Source of the DNA: Euptelea pleiosperma
Lineage: Eukaryota > Streptophyta > Magnoliopsida > Ranunculales > Eupteleaceae
Assembly: GCA_035048495.1 (NCBI GenBank)
Contig: CM068552.1
Span: forward strand, 13,946,501 to 14,010,500
DNA length: 64,000 nt
Reading direction: 5' to 3'
Positions 13,701 to 23,944 of this stretch are shown in pieces; the stretch's first letter is position 1, and every line of letters begins with the position of its first letter. The position numbers and the translations under genes were made by a program. Under the pieces are notes generated by a model, which was not told where the DNA came from, did no database searches, and worked only from the letters and a program-made list of their open reading frames with translations.

Positions 13701-15334
13701 ATCCCAGCAGACTTCATAACATAGCACTGCTGTCAACACGGTGCATTTCTGTTAATCTTTCATGTCTACTAGCTATTTTGTATTCATTAATTAGCATATG
13801 GATTTGATTGTTATATGGCATGTACAAGTTTTAAAATACTGGACAGCAGAGTTAATTATTTGGCAGTTAATAATTGCTACAAGAATATCAGGCCCAGGAT
13901 ATATGTAGTTGTCTTTAGTCAGAACCGGTATCAGTATTTGATCTCATAGGTACTCTAAGTCTATTTGCACAACATGCCCTATAATACAAAACTTATCTTC
14001 AAGCAACAGAATTGATATTTTCTTTCATTATAGTGACTTGCACACAATATAACAAATGGCAGTGTTTATGAAGCCTGGTTATGATATTACAGATCTTCGA
14101 AATTGTTTTCTGTAAGGATGTGAAGCTTAATATCACAGATATTTTAGTGTTGCTAGAGTAGTAAAGTCTAACAAAGACAGGAAGGGAGAATGTTCCAGGA
14201 GGCACAAGTTTCATTCACATGAGTTGCAGGCGTCCCAACAATACCATCTAAACTTTGTGTTTCTAGGCTTGGCTGCTTTGGTTTTGTCTGTTTTCTAATG
14301 TGAAATACTGGCCATGACCATCATTGTTTCTGTGGATCTTCAAGAATGACAATCTTCAGGGATTTACAGAGACAGCACTCAGTGTAAATCTTTATGACAC
14401 GCTCTTATTGATTGTGTTGTTGTCTAGATTGGATTGAGGATCTCTGAAAGCAATGTTAGCTGGACACTTTGGGTTTTGTCACACTGGAGCTTTGAGAATG
14501 CTTGAACATTTCCTGACATAACAAAACATTTTGCATGATGATGTCATCAAAATGTGTCTTTTGTCAACAAAGTGACACTTTTTGATACTTCGAACTAAAA
14601 TCAAAGACTCGTGTACGTGTTTCATGTCCACGTGTGTATGCTCCACTTAGTCATATGTATGTATGTGTGTACTTGTCCACATATGTATGCGCCACTTAGT
14701 CATTCCACCGAGTTTAGTCCATCTTTCTCCATTTTGTGTTACTAATTATTCAAGTAACAAGGTAGTTTTGTTTGTTTGATCTTATTTATTTAATATCATT
14801 TGCCTCTACGGAAGATTGATATTTTCCTCGTGATGAATTCTTTAGAATTTGGTTATTTACAAAGAAATGAAATACTGCAAGTCTTTTCATGATGCATCGG
14901 ATCGATAACTTAGTGTTAAGTCCCTGATTACATATCAAAAGAAAAAATGGAAAAAAACAAAATGAACCTAAACTCATGTACCAGAAAGTATATTTGCTTA
15001 CCTTTCTCCCGGCTCTATTTGGCTTACCTGTCAATCTCTATAACCATTGTCATTTACAGGTGGAGGAAGTGAATTCATTAGTTGCTGAACTTGCAAATGT
15101 GACTGCACAAGAGCGAGCTTTGCTAGATCAATGCAGAGATCTCTTGTCCACATTGGCAGCCATGCAGGTAAGTGTGGTTGTATATTATTATTGTTATTTT
15201 TTTTTTCGGTTTATAGAATTTTCTGGGTCCACTGTTAATGGAACTTATGAAAACAGGTGAAGGATCGTAGCCTGAGAACACATATATTACAACTAAAACG
15301 TGTACCACCAACAAGCCTGACAATGCAAGTGTAG
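4778..15334 (+). CDS. QWRF-motif / AUGMIN subunit 8-like microtubule protein, C-terminal exons (5' partial)
   Basis: Five exons splice in phase 0: 4778-4897, 13303-13419, 13523-13612, 15060-15167 and 15257-15334 (stop TAG). They give 170 residues. Introns are 8405, 103, 1447 and 89 bp, all GT-AG. The exons read [17 protein letters not shown] then [23 protein letters not shown] then [58 protein letters not shown]; and a last exon beginning [15 protein letters not shown]. This order is the conserved C-terminal helical domain of the QWRF (DUF566) family, which includes AUGMIN subunit 8 and ENDOSPERM DEFECTIVE1. Those proteins bind microtubules and help organise spindle, phragmoplast or cortical arrays. 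The low-complexity N-terminal half and the QWRF motif were not found; they may lie beyond the left edge. The first visible intron is unusually long and carries an RTE-type LINE and a palindromic MITE. The exons show no frameshift or stop, so the gene may be functional. Which QWRF paralogue it is cannot be told from this part. Confidence 0.88.
7205..8560 (-). mobile_element. RTE-type LINE remnant (reverse transcriptase and C-terminus)
   Basis: Read on the - strand, a segment at 8421-8173 contains NQFGFMSGR and then [13 protein letters not shown], which are reverse transcriptase motifs. The catalytic YADD region is not readable. A segment at 7559-7239 contains [13 protein letters not shown], then [16 protein letters not shown] and a final [11 protein letters not shown], the conserved C-terminus of plant RTE-type LINE polyproteins. 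The 3' end near 7205-7245 is a short (TGA)n-like tail, as is usual for RTE elements. The reading frame is broken. It lies antisense within the long first visible intron of the AUG8-like gene. A second copy of the family lies at 45668-50180. Confidence 0.8.
8570..10500. other. Intron sequence, no recognised feature
   Basis: This part of the 8.4-kb intron is AT-rich and shows no gene. Short open frames at 9061-9357 and 9428-9631 do not resemble known proteins. Around 10360-10410 a short stretch reads like the decayed 3' end of an RTE-type LINE on the + strand (gtagccgaccccaaacaattggg), but it is too short for a separate call. Confidence 0.4.
10508..10896. mobile_element. Foldback MITE with ~75-bp inverted arms
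   Basis: The left arm from 10508 (aagagtccgt, then ctacacccatatcttacatc) is the inverted complement of the right arm ending at 10896 (gatataagaaatgggtgtag, then agactctt). The arms can be followed for about 75 bp, including the matched blocks catgttgggcaatccat and attgtccaacatgatctc. No coding capacity is present. Target-site duplications were not clear, so the superfamily is unassigned. Confidence 0.75.
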
Positions 15335-15830
15335 AACTAATCTCATTTGACTACCTACTCTAAATGCTAACATCACATCAACCCCCTTTTTTTTTTCACC
15401 CGGAGGCAGCACTAGAGTAATAAGAAAGTATTGAATGATTGGTTGTGGCAGCGTGCAAAGCGAGTGGTCATTTGGCCCCTTTGGGACCCATGGAGATTGG
15501 CTCTATCGTGTATTTTTGTATGCACAGGTTACAGGAAAGGTCTTTCCCTCACAAATTCATTTAGCTGTATACAAGTACTTTTTACCATAGGTGAAAGCAA
15601 AGCTGATGTATATGTATATATGTGTATGATCTTTCCATATTCCCTTATTTTCAGTAGTATTTGACCAAATTCTTGTGCTTTTGTCTTCCATAATGCTCTT
15701 GTACTGTTTGTTTGTCGCAGTCAAAATGTTTCATTGTATTTAGAGAATTAGTTGAATGCTTTGTAAGAGCTGTATTTGAAAGCTATCTATCCATATATGG
15801 GAGCTTAGATTAAGCAGAGCGACCCAAGTT

Positions 15831-15849
15831 AAAAAAAAAAAAAAAAAAA
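15831..15849 (+). repeat. A19 homopolymer
   Basis: An uninterrupted run of 19 A lies about 500 bp after the stop codon of the AUG8-like gene. It could be the tail of a retroposed sequence or a simple slippage tract. No target-site duplication was identified. Confidence 0.8.
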
Positions 15850-16257
15850 GAAAAAACGGGTTAATGTTTATCATGGGTATGACAGTATATGATCAAGTAA
15901 CAGATCTGAACCCAAGTTACTGTTCATCATTTTGGACCCAATTAGCAGAATCTTGGTAACTCTGATGTACAGATCCGATTGCTAATTTGGTTTGTATTTG
16001 TCGTGATTCTGAGAATAATGAAGAAACTTGATTAAAACCTGTATCTTACAGCCAAAAAAGGCCACAGTGAAGAATTTCAGCTCAAGCCTAGCCATGTGCT
16101 AGTACGGGCTAAACAACTTCACCAGTTCCTGCTTGAAGACAAGTTTTTGTCAGGGATCTCCAAGCTTGCAACTAGTTCAGAAAAAAAGCTAGACTCGGCC
16201 TAAGGATAGTTATTTTGGCCAGGCCTAAGCTTGTTTCTAGTTAAATGTTAGGGCCCA

Positions 16258-16587
16258 TAGTTAGTAAATTCTCGAATTATACGAGAACCGTACAAACTCT
16301 CCGAATAAATGAACCGAACAGTGTCCTATTCAAAGGTATGGAATAATTCGCGCATTTTTTAACACAACCGACTTATTCTTGAATAATTCTCGAACTTTTC
16401 TGAATTATTTCCGCATTATTTAGTTTTGAGCATGAAAAAATCATTTTATAAGACAAAATTGTAAATATTTTACATTTTTATATTTAATTTTTGTCGAATT
16501 TTTTAACGCATTTTTAGATGACAAACCCAAATTCTACTCGAACATTTCCTGCATCACATTTTTGCTGCACTTCGAATTGCTAACTAG
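16258..16587. mobile_element. MITE with TAGTTAG ends, copy 1
   Basis: The element starts tagttagtaaattctcg and ends cgaattgctaactag, so the ends are inverted repeats. Its ends match, in inverse orientation, those of the element at 43762-44081, which has a clear target-site duplication. The interior is AT-rich and non-coding. Flanking duplications are not preserved at this copy. Confidence 0.65.
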
Positions 16588-16779
16588 GTAACTACTCAGT
16601 CTACTCCTGGGTCCTAATTGTATACCTTAATGGGCCTCAAAACAGGTCCCTGATTAGCTCACAGACCCAGCCCAGTCCCATTCGAACTTAGCAGTAACGT
16701 TACAGATTGGTGAGGAATGTCAAATTCCTGAGCTCTGGAATTACCGGCAATGCGTATGCTTTCCTTTTAAAAGAAAAAA

Positions 16780-17099
16780 GGATATTTTTTCAATACCCCC
16801 TGAAAATCAAAAGAATATAATAATACTCCCCTATACTTTCAAACTTCAGGAATATCCCCCTTGACCTAGCTCAACAGTGGTTGACTCAAGTTAACACGGA
16901 CTAGAATCACGAGTCATTAGCATTGAATTTGTAATATTTTGGTCCTTTCATAGGTGCATTAATTGGCACATGATGCGTGCCATGTTTTAACCCGATTCAA
17001 ATTACAGTTAAACTAGGTCAAGGGAGTATTTCTAAAATTTGAAAGTATAGGAGGGTGCCACTAATTACTTTCAAATTTCAGGGGTATTAAAAAATAGCC
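16780..17099. mobile_element. Mutator-type MITE with 9-bp target duplication
   Basis: The left end ggatattttttcaatacccc is the inverted complement of the right end, ggggtattaaaaaatagcc. Inside, gacctagctcaac pairs with the later aactaggtcaagg region. The flanks are aagaaaaaa (16771-16779) and aagaaagaa (17100-17108), matching at 8 of 9 positions, though both are A-rich. A 9-bp duplication with long terminal inverted repeats fits a Mutator-like non-autonomous element. Confidence 0.7.
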
Positions 17100-17559
17100 A
17101 AGAAAGAAAAGCACACCGATTCCACTATGCTCTGAGGCAAAAGAAACACTCACAATACCATAATGATCGTCTCATAAAAATCAAGGTATATTTAACCCCA
17201 AGATGAAACTAGGGTTTCCGTGTCTATGTAAAAGCTCAACCAGACGTGTTGTGGCTTGATTTACAGTACTCTAGCACAATCAAGCTCCACAAAATATAAT
17301 AAGATGGGCCTGCAATTTCCAGTAACTAGTGTTTGGTAGCTTGAGGTTGAACCCAAAATTAAAGGTCAGTGCTGGCCAAGTGTGAAAGGAGCCTACTTGT
17401 TTTATAAGGAAAGACCATATTATTTGGTTCTAAATTAAGGGCCTGTGTGCAATTGCCATTCATGTTGGGGTAAGGCGAAGATGACAACGACGGCGATAAC
17501 ATACATATACTGTAAACTACTTATAAAATAAAATTAAAAAATCATAAACAAAACCCAAG

Positions 17560-17896
17560 TGTTAGCGGATTGTGTGTTACTGCGCACGTGTTGTGTTGGC
17601 TCGATGATCCGTTGGTACATATAGTTGTTTCGCATTTCTCCAACAGGTCGATCTTTTGGGAAAAATGGTTATTTAACGTAGTATCAGAGCCTTGAGGCCG
17701 GGGAGATCACGGGTTCAAGTCTCCAATGGAGTGTATTCCCATTGGGGGAGCATGTTAGTGAATAGTATGTTCCTGCGCACGTGCTGGGAGGTCGCGGGTT
17801 CAAGTTTCCAATGGAGTGTATTCCATTGAGGGAGTGTGTTAGCGAATAGTTGTTTCATCTTCTCCCAACATGTAGATTTTTAGGATAAATGGTTAT
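17560..17896 (+). repeat. Internally duplicated repeat with a PBS-like and B-box-like motif
   Basis: The motif gtagtatcagagcc at about 17678 resembles the initiator-tRNA-Met primer site of LTR retrotransposons. It is followed by gggttcaagt, which resembles a tRNA B box. The block ggttcaag, then tccaatggagtgtattcc, occurs twice (about 17713 and 17799), and a segment reading gcgaatagttgtttc is also repeated. It is probably a fragment of retroelement leader sequence. The repeat continues after 18679 (ttatttaacgc), showing that the 17897-18670 element inserted into it. Confidence 0.45.
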
Positions 17897-18670
17897 GGAT
17901 CAGGATGGGGGGACAACTATTTTTGACAAATATTTTTTACTATAGCATTTCGGCATACCCACATAGATGATAAATCAATGGCTGATTTTGTGTTCGGATG
18001 ATCTCCTCACCAAGGTTTAAAAAACAGCAGTTATAACGAAAATAACGGCCGTTATAACGGATTCGGACCTACCCTGTTACGTTATGGTCCGTTAAAATTC
18101 CCAGAAAATAACGGCCGTTATTTTCCGTTATAACAAAAATAACGACCGTTATTTTCTGAAAAATTTTGTGAAAAAAAAAGGCCGTTATTTTAATTTTTTT
18201 CCATTATATTCCATTTTTTTTGTTATTTTCATTTTCGAAATTTTGAAATTCAATTTTTAAAATTCAAAATTGAATTTCAGCGCCATTTTTTCCGTTATTT
18301 TCCCATTTTTTTCACTTTTGCCCCTGAGCGTTTTTTTCGTTATAATGGAAAAAACGGTAACGCCCCCAGTCCGTAATACAGTTATAACGGTCCCCTTTAT
18401 GCCTTGCTCCTCACTACATAGATCACCCCAGCAAAAAATCAGACCCATTCTGAAATTTCTAACCCCATCAAATATGGTTTTCAAGTTACACGGAAAAATT
18501 AGAATTCTTCAACTCTAAACCAGTCTACGACTGTGAGAATGATTTGAACTTTTGTGAGGATGATCTCCTCACCATAGAGATCATCCTCACCAAAAATCAA
18601 CCATTGATTCATCTTCTATGTGGATCCGCCAAATGGGTGTGAAAAATAGTTTGTCCCCCGATCCCGACCT
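17897..18670. mobile_element. Mutator-type MITE, split by a nested hAT-type MITE
   Basis: The ends ggatcaggatggggggacaa and its inverted partner near 18651-18670 (ttgtcccccgatcccgacct) define terminal inverted repeats. The flanks aatggttat (17888-17896) and aatagttat (18671-18679) match at 8 of 9 positions and so look like a 9-bp target duplication. The element is about 370 bp once the insertion at 18011-18406 and one copy of its 8-bp duplication are removed. A 5'-truncated relative lies at 24083-24404. Confidence 0.8.
18011..18406 (+). mobile_element. hAT-type MITE, 'aacgg' family, copy 1 (nested)
   Basis: This 396-bp element starts caaggtttaaaa and ends tatgccttg. It is flanked by a perfect 8-bp direct repeat, ctcctcac (18003-18010 and 18407-18414). 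The interior is built of repeated gttataacgg and aataacggcc motifs and is non-coding. An 8-bp target duplication and caaggtt-type ends fit the hAT superfamily. The intact site is seen in the related element at 24083-24404 (gatctcctcaccatatagatc), which confirms the insertion. Confidence 0.88.
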
Positions 18671-18706
18671 AATAGTTATTTAACGCTAAGCTCTAAATCT
18701 CTCACA

Positions 18707-19033
18707 TATGCTGAGACAAGTTAGGTCTCGTAGCCTGGTGTGGAGAAAAGCCACTGCAAAGCAACCGACAGGTGAGGTAAATTCCGGCGCAGACGGATCT
18801 GGCATCCGACCACTAACATACGCGTGGAGAAGACTTTGTCGATCTTATCCGTTTTACAAAGTCGGGTTCAGATGGGGTGGGGTTGCTGCGGAGAGTTGGG
18901 AGACCGTCCCTGACGTTGGTTCACGTGGTACAGACATTCTCTTACGTCACCCTCCTTTCACAAGATATTACAAATCGATGTCAACGATATCGGCCACCCT
19001 TCTCTATTCTGGGTAAATATTATATTATATTAT
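18707..19033. other. Gap with one unrecognised open frame
   Basis: An open frame at 18708-19016 (102 codons, rich in Arg, Gly and Ser) is less AT-rich than its surroundings. I do not recognise it and see no splice context or partner exon. It is more likely chance or repeat-derived than a gene. Confidence 0.25.
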
Positions 19034-19419
19034 GGATCCGGCTCCGTTGACAGATCTAAAATCACAGGGACACAATATAAGCCAGGTGGCACACTGTTAC
19101 AGGACTCTGACCGTACGGATGTTTGTCCTATCCCCTGGTGGACCTAGAAACCAAAAATCAGCCTGATTAGTTATTTATAAGTGTTGCATCTTTGTACCTC
19201 AAATACTGCTCAAATTCCCACAGTTGAGATCAGCCCATGAAAATAAGTCCAATCCAAAGCCTATAAATCACTAATCAGCCTGATTTTTGGTTTGTAGGTC
19301 CACCATGGGATAGGACAAACATCCATACGGTCAGAGTCCTGTAACAATGTGCCACGTCACTTATATTGTGTCCCTGTCATTTTGTCTGTCGTTTTAGATC
19401 TGTCAACGGAGCCCGACCC
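19034..19419. mobile_element. Mutator-type foldback MITE with ~150-bp arms
   Basis: This 386-bp near-palindrome has a left arm from ggatccggctccgttgacag that is the inverted complement of a right arm ending ctgtcaacggagcccgaccc. The arms continue through blocks including acggatgtttgtcctatccc and its partner. The flanks ttatattat (19025-19033) and ttatattag (19420-19428) match at 8 of 9 positions, though they are AT-rich. The inner motif (aaccaaaaatcagcctgatt and its complement) recurs in many repeats of the window. Confidence 0.85.
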
Positions 19420-19564
19420 TTATATTAGATATATCTGTGTCTCCGTTTGAGTGTCACCTGAATTCCACAAAGACGTGCATTTTAGGCGTGTCAAAATAAT
19501 CTGACCCTTAGGGTTGGAAAGATATTTAAGGAAAAGCGAACTTTCAGAGTGGAAAATACATTGA

Positions 19565-19800
19565 CACCGAGGTGGACCTACAAACCAAAAATCAGTCTGA
19601 TTGGTGATTTTCTAGCCATTGATTTGCCCAATATCCATGGTCTATTCACAAGCCCATAATATAAGAATATGATCAAATCAAATGGCTCGAAATCACCAAC
19701 TATATATGCTGAGTTTTTATGTGTAGGTCCATTAAGGGGTGGGCCAAATAATCGTGGATCAGTGGTCCCGAAAGTGCCATGTGGCATTCCAAACTCCCAT
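19565..19800. mobile_element. Degraded relative of the 'aaaaatcagcctgatt' MITE family
   Basis: The sequence contains gtggacctacaaaccaaaaa at the left and aggtccattaaggggtggg at the right. These are the diverged inverted arms seen in the 19034-19419 element, with an AT-rich centre. Ends and target duplications are not clear. Confidence 0.5.
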
Positions 19801-20115
19801 ATTTTTGAAAAAATTTATATCAATGGCCCCACCACTACAGTTGCAACTCCTTGGCAAGGGTTGGGAGTAGTGCCCTCGAAAGAAAATTTTCTGGTCAGAT
19901 TTCTATTTAAAATTGTCTTTGATTATTTTGAGTAATGTGAGTGAGGAGAAGCTGAGAGTTAGGATTTCTTGGGTTACTCTTGTAAAATAAAGAAAATGTT
20001 TGTTCCCTTCGTTGGTGATCTCTCTTTCTTAGTAGTGAAACTGGTTGCGATCTCCTTTGCATGGGTTGATACATGCAAGTTTTTGGATATTTTGGGCATT
20101 CTAGATAGTTTGGAT

Positions 20116-20442
20116 CATGGTTTTAAAAACGGCCATTATAACTAAAATAATGGCCATTCTAACGGATTTGGACCTCCCCCGTTATTTTCCGTTATAACAA
20201 AAATAACAACTGTTATTTTCTGGAAAATTTTGTGAAAAAAAAACGCCCGTTATTTCTATTTTTGAAATTTTTGAAATTTTGAAATTCTAATTTTAAAATT
20301 CAAATTTTTTCCATGTTTTTCCGTTATTTTCCGTTGTATTCCATTTTTTCCATTTTTGCCCCTGAGCATTTTTTCGTTATAACGGAAAAACGGTAACGCC
20401 CCCAGTCCGTTATACCGTTATAACGGTCCCCTTTAAACCTTG
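20116..20442 (+). mobile_element. hAT-type MITE, 'aacgg' family, copy 2
   Basis: The element starts catggttttaaaa and ends tttaaaccttg and is 327 bp. Its flanks, gtttggat (20108-20115) and ggttgtat (20443-20450), match at 6 of 8 positions. It is followed about 50 bp later by another copy in the same orientation. The left flank gggcattctagatagtttgg is repeated before that next copy, so the pair probably arose by tandem duplication of element plus flank. Confidence 0.8.
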
Positions 20443-20493
20443 GGTTGTATCATCTATAGATCAGATGTTTTGGGCATTCTAGATAGTTTGGAT

Positions 20494-20842
20494 CATGGTT
20501 TTAAAAACAGCCATTATAACTAAAATAACGGCCGTTCTAACGGATTCGGACCTCCCCCGTTGCGTTATGTTCCATTATTTTTCCGTTATAACAAAAATAA
20601 TGACCATTATTTTCTGAAATTTTTTGTGGAAAAAAAGGGCCATTATTTCCTTTATTTTTCATCTTTTGAAAACCTGAAATTCAAATTTCAAAATTTGAAT
20701 TCCAGCACTACTTTTTCCGTTTATTTTTCGTTATTTCAATTATTTTTCATTTTTGCCCCTGAGCATTACAATTCGTTATAACAGAAAAAACGGTAACACC
20801 CCCAGTCCTTCATACCATTATAACGGCCCCTTTTAAACTTAG
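20494..20842 (+). mobile_element. hAT-type MITE, 'aacgg' family, copy 3
   Basis: This 349-bp element starts catggttttaaaa and ends ttttaaacttag. It is bounded by a perfect 8-bp direct repeat, gtttggat, at 20486-20493 and 20843-20850. The interior shares the gttataac and aataacggcc motifs and the segment catttttgcccctgagca with copies 1 and 2. It is non-coding; an open frame inside it is AT-rich noise. Confidence 0.88.
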
Positions 20843-20850
20843 GTTTGGAT

Positions 20851-21783
20851 AATTAAACGAGTCGGCTAAATCTGTCCTAACCATATCTTATGAATTTAAA
20901 TGGTCTATAACATGTCACATTTATGGTGACCATATTTTGCTATCATAATATTATTAAAATGTAGAAAAAAAAATGTTGAATTCTCTTTTAAATAAATATT
21001 AAACCGTTTTAATTTGACCCTATTCAATACGGTTTTTTATTGGATATCAGGTCTTGAGAATACAATTAACCATTCGGATCAGGTTTGCATTTCATCCGGC
21101 CATTCAAATCTTAACGGATCTCAAGAGTGCAAAAGCAGATGGCCTGAACATCCAACTCTATTATGGGCGACGGTGGAGGAAGCATGCCAGGTATATGGCT
21201 TAGACGCCTAGCACATGCGACAGACAGACGTGTGCTAACAGACAAGCGTATGTGGCATGACAATCACGCGAACGAGTCACGTAAACCTACTATCGAATTG
21301 ATCCTAGGTCGACCTTGTACGTATGTATGTGTGTATGTATGTACGTAGAAATGAGAAAAGGGAGAAGGTGTGGGTTGAATGACTTTATAGTCCCATGAAG
21401 GGACGGCGGCTCTTTAAGAACCAATAGAAAGCCAAGGAGGGTGTAGATGCCCACTCATGACAGGAAATGTGACTTGTAGATGCCCAACATTCGGAATCTC
21501 AAAAGCCAACATGGGGGGGTGAGAAGATTGTAGGAAATGTCGTCAGCATCTCGTTTCAACTTGACCAAAGTGCCAACTTTTCTCTCTCTCTCCAACCAAA
21601 ACTTTCCAATTTTAAATATAAAAGGGCCCACTACCCAAAAACAAAAGACCCCCTCCCCCATGATGACCTAACATCACAGCAACTGCTCATTAATCTATCT
21701 ATTCCAAGCTAAGATTGTGACTAAGAGGAAAACCTCCCTCGTTACACCAATAACTGTTCTCACCTTTTTTTTTTATGGGTCGG
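20851..21783. other. Intergenic sequence, no recognised feature
   Basis: No gene or structured repeat was recognised. Short open frames at 21014-21211 and 21163-21348 overlap each other in different frames and match nothing known. A small gtatgtatgtgtgtatgtatgt microsatellite lies near 21319-21342. Confidence 0.4.
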
Positions 21784-21995
21784 GCTCAGGGGACCCCCAT
21801 TTTTCTGACCCCTTTCAGTGTTCGTGTGCTCGGCTGTGGATTTCCAGAATCCAACGGTGATTGTCAGCGCCGAGTTAGCATCATTTTTTTCACTTTTGGT
21901 GGCGCTGACAACTACCTCTGGATTCGTGAAATCCACGGCCAAGCGCGCGAACACATAGGGGTCAGAAAAAGGGGGTGGGTCCTCAGATCCTGAGC
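21784..21995. mobile_element. Short foldback MITE, copy A
   Basis: The left end gctcaggggacccccatttt is the inverted complement of the right end, which closes ggtcctcagatcctgagc. A second inner pair, tgttcgtgtgctcggc and its partner near gcgcgcgaacacatagg, shows that most of the 212-bp unit folds back on itself. It is directly followed by a related element at 22012-22199, each preceded by tttttttatgggtcgg. Confidence 0.78.
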
Positions 21996-22011
21996 TTTTT
22001 TTATGGGTCGG

Positions 22012-22199
22012 GCTTAGGGGACCCCTTTTTTAAGACCCCTCTAGTGTTCGTGTGCTCCAACGGTGGTTGTTAGCCCTGTATTGGCATCACTTTTTCACGT
22101 TTTGGGGTGCTAACAACCACTGTTGGATTCGTGAAATCCACGGCGGAGCTCTCGAACACTGAGAGGGGTCAGAAAAAAGGAGGTCCTCGGGGCTTGAGC
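22012..22199. mobile_element. Short foldback MITE, copy B (tandem with copy A)
   Basis: The unit starts gcttaggggacccctttttt and ends aggtcctcggggcttgagc, inverted relative to each other. It shares the caacggtggttgttag and inverse caaccactgttgg blocks with copy A in diverged form. The shared tttttttatgggtcgg before both copies suggests one duplicated from the other, or two insertions at the same kind of site. Confidence 0.75.
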
Positions 22200-22669
22200 C
22201 TTTTTTTATAAGTTCAAACGATGTATAAATAGGAGATCGAGAAGAGCTCAATAAAGTGTACAAAGAGATAAATTTAAAAAAAAAAAAAAAATACCCATTA
22301 TTCTCTCTGCAAAAGATCATCTAGTCTAAATACCATATCTTCAAAGTGAACCCCTCTCATCTCCTAGAGCATGCTCCTTCAACTGAAGATGAACGCCTTT
22401 ATACTGATAAAAAGGTATCATGGAAGCAATTCTCCTTGTCAATAAAAAATCTTCCATCCATAAACCCCACATAACCACGCAAGGCACTATACTCCGAATG
22501 ATTTTCCTACTCCTGAAAGCCTAGTTTAGGCCAACCTCCCAACAAAGCTGAAATAGGCCGTGGCATAACCCAATAGATACCCCCATTGTTTTTATTCAAC
22601 GATGACGAAATTTTATGTGGGGATGTGCATAATTTTGATTTTTTTTATTTATTTTTTATTTATTACTAA

Positions 22670-22988
22670 GGGCACGTTTGATTGCACGAGAAATCTTCTT
22701 GAGAAAATCAACTTTTCCTTTGAAAACATTTCTCGTGAAAATACATCTGGGAAAATGCCTTAAATGGTTGTTTGATCGCATCCGAGAAAATATGCATTTT
22801 TCAATTGGTGCATTTTCGCATGAAACCAATTCTCACCTATATGGAACAGAAATTAATTCCAGGCTTGGATGGGAAAATCTCATTTTCTCGAAAATAAAAA
22901 GAAAGTACCTACTATCAAACAATTGAAAATTATGTTTTCCTGAGAAAATATGATTTTCCCACAAAAAAATTGGCAATCAAACACGCCC
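22670..22988. mobile_element. Tourist-like (PIF/Harbinger) MITE with TAA target duplication
   Basis: This 319-bp element begins gggcacgtttgattgcac and ends caatcaaacacgccc, which are near-perfect terminal inverted repeats. It is flanked on both sides by TAA (22667-22669 and 22989-22991). A 3-bp TWA target duplication with a GGGC-GTTTG end is characteristic of Tourist-type MITEs mobilised by PIF/Harbinger transposases. It has no coding capacity. Confidence 0.85.
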
Positions 22989-23029
22989 TAAAAGATGTCT
23001 CATAAAAATTATATTATAATGTGTAGTGT

Positions 23030-23340
23030 ATAGATATCTCCTCCACCAAGAAGCTTGGAATTTTGTCATTCGCTTACTAATTCAATATAAGTGCACGGAG
23101 GTGGAATCCGCGTCACATTTCAAGAATTGGACCACAGGAAGCCCAATTATGTACCCCACCACGTCGTTTTCTCTTTCGTAAACATTATTTATCTCATAAT
23201 GTATCATTATATTTAGGCCCATTATGGGAAGCTAGTTTTTCACAGGCTAACCCAGCCTAGTCCGATTTAGGGACGAAAGAACTGGTTCAATGTTGCAACT
23301 AGCTAGGGGTGTGAATGTGTATCCAAGAACTAGTAAGATC
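23030..23340. repeat. Segmental duplication, copy 1
   Basis: The blocks ctcctccaccaagaagcttg, cggaggtggaatccgcgtca, accccaccac and gttgcaactagctaggggtg recur in the same order at 23945-24530 with divergence. Copy 1 lacks the MITE present in copy 2. The order of shared blocks indicates a direct duplication of roughly 300 bp about 0.9 kb apart. Confidence 0.65.
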
Positions 23341-23535
23341 TGAAACCGAAGTATATATATGATGGGTCCGGTTCTGGGTACACTAGTATGTGGACTGAAC
23401 TAGAACTAGAACTAGAACTGATATAGACCGAGAATTACTAGCATGGCACTGCTGGATGCTTCTTATCAATAGGAAGAGGAGGAATAAGCATCCATTTGAG
23501 TCAATCATTTTCGAGATCTAATTCCAATTTTTTTT

Positions 23536-23700
23536 TCTTATGTAGTGGAAACGCCTCACAATCTGCAATTTTGCGCTTGAGGGAAGAAATGTTCTTAGTG
23601 GATTCAGGACCTGGGACCCCCGGAATTTGTGTGCAAGATGAACCTACAGGAGTGTCAATCAACCGAGCCAGATGTCGTCGATCCTTTTGCATGGGTTATT
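23536..23700 (+). other. Possible stray exon fragment
   Basis: After a plausible acceptor (ttatgtag near 23540-23547) comes an open frame of about 50 codons. It contains SAILRLREEMFLVDSGPGTP and then CVQDEPTGVSINRA, with balanced composition and no low complexity, unlike the surrounding AT-rich repeat. I do not recognise the parent gene with certainty. It may be an exon captured by or stranded among transposons. Confidence 0.3.
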
Positions 23701-23944
23701 AAGTTGAACGGTTCAATCCGCAATACATGTTTATTGGATGGATTTATAGTTCTAAATATTAGACCGTATTATTAAAATTAGCCGTCTAAATCATTGGAGC
23801 CCATTGAAAAATTTAAGATCATTAGATTACAATTAATTACAAAAAAAAAAAAAAAATCATTAAATTATTTCTTTAATGATCATTAAAAAATAATTTATTT
23901 TATTTTTTCAATAAAAAAATTATTTCTTTATTATAATGTATACA

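Noticed and set aside
17678..17730. tRNA-like sequence (tatcagagcc ... gggttcaagt)
   Set aside because: The spacing and stems of a tRNA cloverleaf are not present; it fits a retroelement primer-site or leader remnant better.
18708..19016. 102-codon open frame
   Set aside because: No recognisable domain, no splice context, lies between two transposon insertions.
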